A stretch of 10,301 nucleotides of DNA from Pavlovales sp. CCMP2436 (Eukaryota > Haptophyta > Pavlovophyceae > Pavlovales): assembly GCA_026770615.1 (NCBI GenBank), contig MU631342.1:202900-213200 (forward strand), in the 5' to 3' direction. Below, one piece after another: positions 6,956 to 10,301 of the stretch. The notes beneath the pieces are model-generated. The model did no database searches and was not told the DNA's origin. It saw only the letters and a program-made list of their open reading frames with translations. The translations under genes were made by a program, and so were the position numbers. The stretch's first letter is position 1. Each line of letters opens with the position of its first letter.

Positions 6956-7915
6956 TTACCGTTGACAACGGGGTGGTGGTAGCAGTCTCCCATGCCCACC
7001 AGAGAGCGCGTTGCAATCGCCGCGCGCGCGCACTCCTGCACTCCCCCCCGTCCTCCCCCCACCACGGCCGCGCCTGTAGCCTCCGCCATACGCACCGCGA
7101 TGCAGTGGCGGCCGCAGCGGTGGCCGCTGCTGCGGCGGTGGCGGCGGTGGCTGAGCTGGCTGTCTTGGCAGCGGCTGCAACAGTGGTACGGAGCCTGCGA
7201 TGTGATCCTTCTGGGCTTCCCCGTCAAGAGTTGGGCGTAGGAGCGTAGCTGCAGCTTCGTCGGCAACGTTGGCGGCGTTGTCGAGGGCATCTCTGCGTGC
7301 GACTGGGAGCATGTTCGCAAACACGCTGGCATCAGCTTGCGCCCGGACCCTGAAGGCATGCTTGGCAGCATGGGCCTCGAAGAGCGAGGGCCGGTTGGCC
7401 TGTGCTTAGGTCGAGCCACTTCCGCCACTGAGCCTCATCCATCCGGTGGTGCGGTAGTTGTAGAAATTGTCCACATCATCTAGGACGAGAGCGATGACTC
7501 GGTTGCGGTCGTCGTCGAAGGCAAGTGTGTCAGCCTCGTCGATGATTTGCGTTGCACGCTGGCAGACGGCGAAGATCAAGGTGGTCGCGAGCTCATGAGC
7601 CACTGTGCAGCCTTGCACCATGTGCCAGAGCTTGTCGATGTGCAGCCCATTGCAGCATTTCACATTGAATGCAGTCTTGAGCGTCTTGTCGCGGGCCTTC
7701 TGCGCATCCGCACGGCTCTGTCGCGGGGGGATCTCGCTAGGCTCGATGGCCTTCGGCGCGACGGGCAGCGCAGCGAGGATCGCGCGTGCAAGCTCGTGAC
7801 CCGATCTAGAGCGCTCTACCCTGATCGGGCCGCCCGTTGCGTGAAGCAGAGCGTATATCTCGTTGTAGGAGACTACGATGCTGGCTGCGAGGGAGGGGTC
7901 GTTTGACGCCGCCTT
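6956..7915 (-). pseudogene. Gag/ORF1-like segment with Pro-rich tract and RGG box, one internal stop
   Basis: This frame is open from just after the ubiquitin Gly-Gly to the TAA at 7406-7408, then continues in the same frame to a stop at 6956. It reads NDPSLAASIVVSYNEIYALL, later KCCNGLHIDKLWHMVQGC and ALVLDDVDNFYNYRTTGWMR, and after the TAA an Ala-rich helix including ANMLPVARRDALDNAANVAD. A Pro/Gln tract and an Arg/Gly-rich box (RGAYGGGYRRGRGGGRTGG, 7043-7099) follow, a common RNA-binding composition. There is no in-frame ATG near the start, as expected if it is the middle of a polyprotein. I find no intact zinc knuckle. Calling it Gag/ORF1-like rests on its place just before RT and on the RGG box. 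I do not recognise the fold. Confidence 0.45.
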
Positions 7916-8132
7916 TCATGCGGCTCGTGAGGCGCAGCTTCGCATGATCCTCGACACCGCACTCGACGAGTGAGTGCTGGTCATCCAACCGCTTGCCTTC
8001 GCAGGTGAGGAGTTGGAGGTCGCGTGCGATGCCGGTCTTGAGCGTGATAGCGTCCTTGACCGTCTCGACCGTGAAGTATGGCTTCACCTCGACCACCAGC
8101 GTCTGGCCAGCGAAGATCACGACAAAAATGTG
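7908..8132 (-). other. Ubiquitin-like domain 2, ending MKGG
   Basis: Seventy-five residues follow the ubiquitin pattern: strand 1 HIFVVIF, strand 2 TLVVEVKP, helix TVETVKDAITLKTGI, then LLTCEGKRLDD, and a C-terminus LRLTSRMKGG. It is more diverged than domain 1. The KQLEDGR block has become KRLDDQH and the K63 region is not kept. Almost all buried hydrophobic positions are retained. The Gly-Gly falls directly before the Gag-like segment, where the reading frame shifts by one base. Ubiquitin folds placed N-terminal to another polypeptide are normally cut after the Gly-Gly by deubiquitinases. Confidence 0.87.
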
Positions 8133-8918
8133 CGTGGGGCTTGACTCGGCATCGTGCGCCGCGCTCTGCGCCGACGCCCCGCTCAGCGCCGCGCTACGCG
8201 ACACGCCCGACTGTGCACTCAACGGCGGCGGTGCGCTCAGTGAAGCGCTCAGCAGCACACCCGACGGTGCAGTAATAGTGGGCGCCAGTGGGGGCAGCGA
8301 CGGTGTGAGCGAGTCCTGTGGCGACGGTGGGGGCGCCGACAGCGCTGTAGGCTTTGGCGACGGTAGGGGCGGCGGCGATAGAGAGGGCTGGAGAACGGGC
8401 TGGGCAGTGTGTTGGGGGTGGACGCACCTTTCTACAGGCGGCTCGGCGCGCAGCGTGCCCGGTGATGGCGGCGGCAGCGCAAGCAGCGCACCCAGCGGCG
8501 GCTCGCTTGGCGGTGACACTCTCGGCGCGCCCAGCAGCGCGTTCCCCTACACGCTCTGCAGCGGCGATACCCTGGGCACGCTCGACAGCGGCGACACGCT
8601 CAGCGCTAGCTTCGACGCCGCGTCCGGCGGTGGCGCAGCGCTCGGCGGCGCACTAAGCGTCTGTGCTGTGCTCGGTGGCGCGCTCAGCGACTCGCATGAC
8701 GGCGCGCTGGGCAGCGGCAGCGCGCTCCGTGCTGACAGGGTGCGAACCCTCAGCAGCAGCGGGCTAGGCGACACGTCCGGGCTTGGTGGTGGCGGGCTTG
8801 ACGGCGGTGGGCTCGGCGGCGGCGGGCTTGGCGGTGTGTTCGGTAACCCGCCCGACAGCGCGCTCGCCGTGTGCTCGGCGTTTGGACCACCCGTGGTGCT
8901 CGGCGCGCTGCCTGCCTG
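8133..8918 (-). repeat. Pro/Ser-rich repetitive linker
   Basis: Between the ankyrin repeats and ubiquitin-like domain 2 the frame encodes Pro/Ser/Ala tracts such as PPSPPPPSPPPSSPPPPSP and many LSAPPS-type units. They resemble the Pro-rich linkers of algal extracellular and scaffold proteins. The DNA carries a degenerate repeat of the CGCTCAGCGGCGGCG kind. A TAG stop lies at 8547-8549, with the same composition on both sides, so the linker was probably once continuous. The plus strand is also open here (Gly-rich), an expected by-product of the repeat. Confidence 0.75.
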
Positions 8919-9338
8919 CTCGGTAGAGCGCAAGTACCCGGCCACCTCGGTGAACCCGCACCTCGTGGTTTCGGTAACCAACCACTCCCTATCCCCTGCC
9001 GAGAGTTGACCGCCGTGCTCGATGCTGTATCGCAGTGTCCGCACATGGCCTACCAACACAGCGATGATGGACTTGCTGCTGTCAATCTCGCCTCCGTGCT
9101 CGTGCGCGTGGTGCAGTGCCTCGAAATGCCCACCTTGAGCGGCCGAGAAGCAGGTGAACTCGCCCACGGGGCAGCCTCGGGAGAGGAGTCAGATCAGTGC
9201 TTCGAGGTTCCCCTCCTGAGCGGCATCATCGCATGCTGTGCCGTTCAAGTCTCCGCCCAGATCACACATCCACTCGTCAATAAGTACCTCGAGGGCGCCC
9301 ACATAGCCATATCTCGCCGCGACATTATGCAGCAGAGC
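8919..9338 (-). other. Ankyrin-repeat region, interrupted by a TGA codon at 9189
   Basis: Three to five degenerate repeats are visible. Anchors are [12 protein letters not shown], then [22 protein letters not shown], then SAAQGGHFEALHHAHEHG, then VGHVRTLRYSIEHG, then CGFTEVAGYLRST. The pattern A-A-x-x-G-H/N-x-E-x-L-x-x-x-x-x-x-G-C-P is the form common in algal, oomycete and giant-virus ankyrin proteins. Reading through the TGA preserves repeat phase on both sides, so the stop is a point mutation and not the end of the domain. The repeats would bind a protein partner, unknown here. Confidence 0.75.
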
Positions 9339-9476
9339 TGGAGGGCGCTCCGATTTGTCATCGCCGAGTGGGCGGACCCAATCGGAGAGGCGGACAAAGT
9401 CTGGCATGTGCATGCACGCAAAAGCCGCCAACGCGCGTGTGCGCAGGAAGTCAGACCTCCTAGTTGCCTCCCTCGT

Positions 9477-9572
9477 CTCATGACCCAAGTGTTCCCTGAA
9501 GGTTTTGCACGTGAGCATGGCGCAAATGCGGTCGCCCCCGTCCAGGTGCGTGAGGAGAGCTCGTAGTGGATC
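9477..9572 (-). other. F-box-like helical segment
   Basis: The segment reads [20 protein letters not shown] and then [11 protein letters not shown]. It has the hydrophobic spacing of short F-box-like motifs found ahead of ankyrin repeats in protists and large DNA viruses (a Leu-rich helix, L-D-x-x-D, then C-K-x-F/W-R). F-box proteins bridge Skp1 to substrates in SCF ubiquitin ligases. The motif is short and degenerate and lacks the usual leading Leu-Pro, so the call is tentative. Confidence 0.4.
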
Positions 9573-9701
9573 ACCGACGAGAGCGCGAAGCAGCAGCGGG
9601 AGCGTCTTCGCTGCCCCACTCGGCGCGCTCGGAGCACCACCGCCCGCAGCGCTCGGCTCGCCCCCGGTGCTAGGCTCACCCATGACGCTCTGCGCGTCTG
9701 C

Positions 9702-9935
9702 GCCTCCCGGTAGCCTCGCCATGCCGTACAGCGTCGAATCCTTCTTGATGTTGTAGTCGGATAGCTTACGTCCGTCCTCGAGTTGCTTGCGCTCGAACTT
9801 GAGGCGCAGCAGTCGAGGTAGGATGCCCACCTTGTCGAATAGCATGGACTTGACGGTCTCGGTCAGGTCGGACAGCTGCACGTCAAGCGTAAGCGTGATC
9901 ATCGGGCCCGTCATCATTTTGACGAAGATCTGGAA
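9702..9935 (-). other. Ubiquitin-like domain 1, ending LPGG
   Basis: Seventy-eight residues align along the whole length of ubiquitin (76 aa), with two extra residues before helix 1. The beginning FQIFVK and the block [20 protein letters not shown] are near-identical to ubiquitin. Equivalents of K6, K27, K33, K48 and K63 are present. Positions equivalent to K11 (now Pro) and K29 (now Met) are lost. The I44 position of the hydrophobic patch is Lys. The C-terminus is LPGG in place of LRGG, followed directly by ADAQ, so it is not at a protein end. The retained Gly-Gly suggests it could be cleaved or conjugated. The altered patch argues against binding ordinary ubiquitin receptors. Confidence 0.92.
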
Positions 9936-10034
9936 ACGCGTTCTACTCATCCGGGAGCGCGTCTCCCGCGTCGTGGTGCGTTTGGCGGCGTCGGCCTCGA
10001 CTGCAGCCCGCAGGACGGCGGCGCGCGTGAGCGG

Positions 10035-10301
10035 GGCACCCGCGTCGCGCTCGGCGTCATGCTCGGCGGCGTGCTCGACACCAGCGTCGTGCTCGGCGTC
10101 ATGCTTGGCAGCACGCTTGGTGCCGGCGTCAAGCTCAGCGGCGTGTTGAGCACCGGCGTCGTGCTCGAATGCTAGTTCAGCACTGTCGTCGCGCTTAGCG
10201 GCAGCGGCGTGCTCAGCACCAGTGTCGCGCTCGGCGCCATGCTTGGCGGAACGCTCGGCGCTGGCGTCGGGCTCAGCGGCGTGCTCAGCACCGGCGTTGC
10301 G
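10035..10301 (-). repeat. Tandem repeat encoding Ala/Glu/His/Asp units
   Basis: In the frame of ubiquitin-like domain 1 this stretch has no stop and encodes variants of AG(A/V)[11 protein letters not shown] in units of about 10-14 residues, ending at ERDAGAP. At the DNA level the plus strand shows recurring words such as GTGCTCAGCACC and GCGTCGTGCTCGGCG. The units are degenerate rather than identical. The peptide would be charged and helical. It runs off the right edge, so its full length and the protein start are unseen. Confidence 0.7.

Larger units (their letters stand above)
3506..7016 (-). pseudogene. Reverse transcriptase with C-terminal nuclease-like domain, broken by stops and frameshifts
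   Basis: The protein is spread over several frames: about 7016-5981, then 5981-5400, 5395-4660, and 4660-3580, with a tail ending at 3506. The N-terminal part carries the helix-rich region that precedes RT in many protist elements (a Trp/Leu-rich segment, then ALLAEGKFSDAAKLLQSHGL, then LAKHPP). RT motifs follow: KAQGASPW, ARPIGI, the first catalytic Asp in GCDIYN (5809-5820), GVAQGS, and HDD (5521-5529) in the YxDD position, then GIPIGSEEYI. After RT comes a C-terminal region of the kind that follows protist RT domains (SSAWVAALPGG), then a nuclease-like domain. In-frame stops are at 4626, 4146 and 4065, all explicable as CAA/CAG to TAA/TAG. The gene copies element RNA into DNA at the target site. 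This copy cannot do so as read. Confidence 0.88.
3506..10301 (-). mobile_element. Decayed non-LTR-type retroelement, apparently with a ubiquitin/F-box/ankyrin N-terminal module; cut by the window edge
   Basis: A continuous 6.8-kb minus-strand coding tract runs from the window edge to 3506. Its modules in order are an Ala/Glu/His/Asp repeat, ubiquitin-like domain 1, an F-box-like helix, ankyrin repeats, a Pro/Ser linker, ubiquitin-like domain 2, a Gag/ORF1-like segment, reverse transcriptase, and a nuclease-like C-terminus. In-frame stops lie at 9189, 8547, 7406, 4626, 4146 and 4065. Frame changes lie near 7910, 7000, 5981, 5400 and 4660. No LTRs or target-site duplications are visible. The RT end is certain to be retroelement. 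Including the ubiquitin/ankyrin half rests on common orientation, the absence of a gap after the second Gly-Gly, and the same style of decay. A host gene abutting the element remains possible. Confidence 0.6.
7908..10301 (-). pseudogene. Ubiquitin-like/F-box-like/ankyrin/Pro-rich/ubiquitin-like polyprotein segment, N-terminus outside the window
   Basis: One reading frame runs from the window edge to the second ubiquitin-like Gly-Gly, broken only by TGA at 9189-9191 and TAG at 8547-8549. An ATG at 9948-9950 precedes ubiquitin-like domain 1 by five codons, but the frame stays open upstream to the edge, so the true start is unknown. The module order is a charged repeat, ubiquitin-like 1, a Gly/Ala/Ser-rich hinge, an F-box-like helix, ankyrin repeats, a long Pro/Ser linker and ubiquitin-like 2. 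Known F-box and ankyrin proteins are substrate adaptors for ubiquitin ligases, so this would be an adaptor-like polypeptide carrying its own ubiquitin folds. The TGA sits where ankyrin repeats of this type usually have Trp (L-x-W-L-x-x-x-G-C-P), pointing to a TGG to TGA change. It could be a host gene rather than part of the retroelement. Confidence 0.65.

Noticed and set aside
6439..7248. Plus-strand ORF (269 aa) opposite the RT N-terminus
   Set aside because: Its composition is shadow-like, with long Ala and Val runs from the GCG repeats. The opposite strand has clear RT-type sequence.
7993..9009. Long plus-strand ORF (338 aa), very rich in Gly, Ser and Asp
   Set aside because: It is the mirror of the minus-strand Pro/Ser linker and ubiquitin-like domain. 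The minus strand carries the recognisable domains, and GGC/GCC repeats keep both strands open.
1..10301. CRISPR array, rRNA genes, bacterial operon or prophage
   Set aside because: There are no regularly spaced identical repeats, no rRNA-like conserved blocks, and no ribosome-binding-site-linked gene chains. The content is eukaryotic in style.

Overview
The window looks like nuclear DNA from a GC-rich microbial eukaryote. A marine alga is the best guess, with a haptophyte likeliest and a pelagophyte or dinoflagellate possible. The reasons are Ala/Gly/Pro-rich coding sequence with G or C in third positions, ankyrin repeats of the 'GCP' type common in protists and large algal viruses, ubiquitin-like and F-box-like domains, and a reverse transcriptase of the kind abundant in protist genomes. 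There is no bacterial operon structure. Spliceosomal introns cannot be excluded by eye. The first 89 bases are pure G and are probably a sequencing or assembly artefact.

Left part (90-3500). A (CA)n microsatellite is followed by one convincing minus-strand ORF (492-1415) for a very acidic low-complexity protein. Upstream of it are four copies of a CTCGCGCCCA-type motif and an AT palindrome, a plausible promoter. A sequence of about 40 bases is repeated in the same orientation on both sides of this block (358-397 and 1630-1681). Next come a tRNA-like element with well-spaced A and B boxes (1823-1896), a long AT-richer intergenic stretch with imperfect direct and inverted repeats, and a short coding-like tract on the plus strand that changes frame (2815-3186).

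Right part (3506-10301, minus strand, cut by the window edge). Everything here reads in one direction with no clear intergenic gap. From the N-terminal side: an Ala/Glu/His/Asp repeat; ubiquitin-like domain 1 ending in LPGG; an F-box-like helix; ankyrin repeats; a long Pro/Ser-rich linker; ubiquitin-like domain 2 ending in MKGG; directly after that a Gag/ORF1-like segment with a Pro-rich tract and an RGG box; a non-LTR-type reverse transcriptase; and a C-terminal domain with an E-x-K nuclease-like motif. The tract has six in-frame stops and about five frame changes, so this copy is decayed or contains sequencing errors.

The most interesting reading is a retroelement polyprotein in which two ubiquitin-like domains, each ending in Gly-Gly, separate an adaptor-like F-box/ankyrin module from the Gag-RT-nuclease module. 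Host deubiquitinases could then act as its processing proteases. The alternative is a host ubiquitin/ankyrin gene lying directly against an unrelated retrotransposon. Sequence alone cannot decide, but the lack of any gap after the second Gly-Gly favours fusion.
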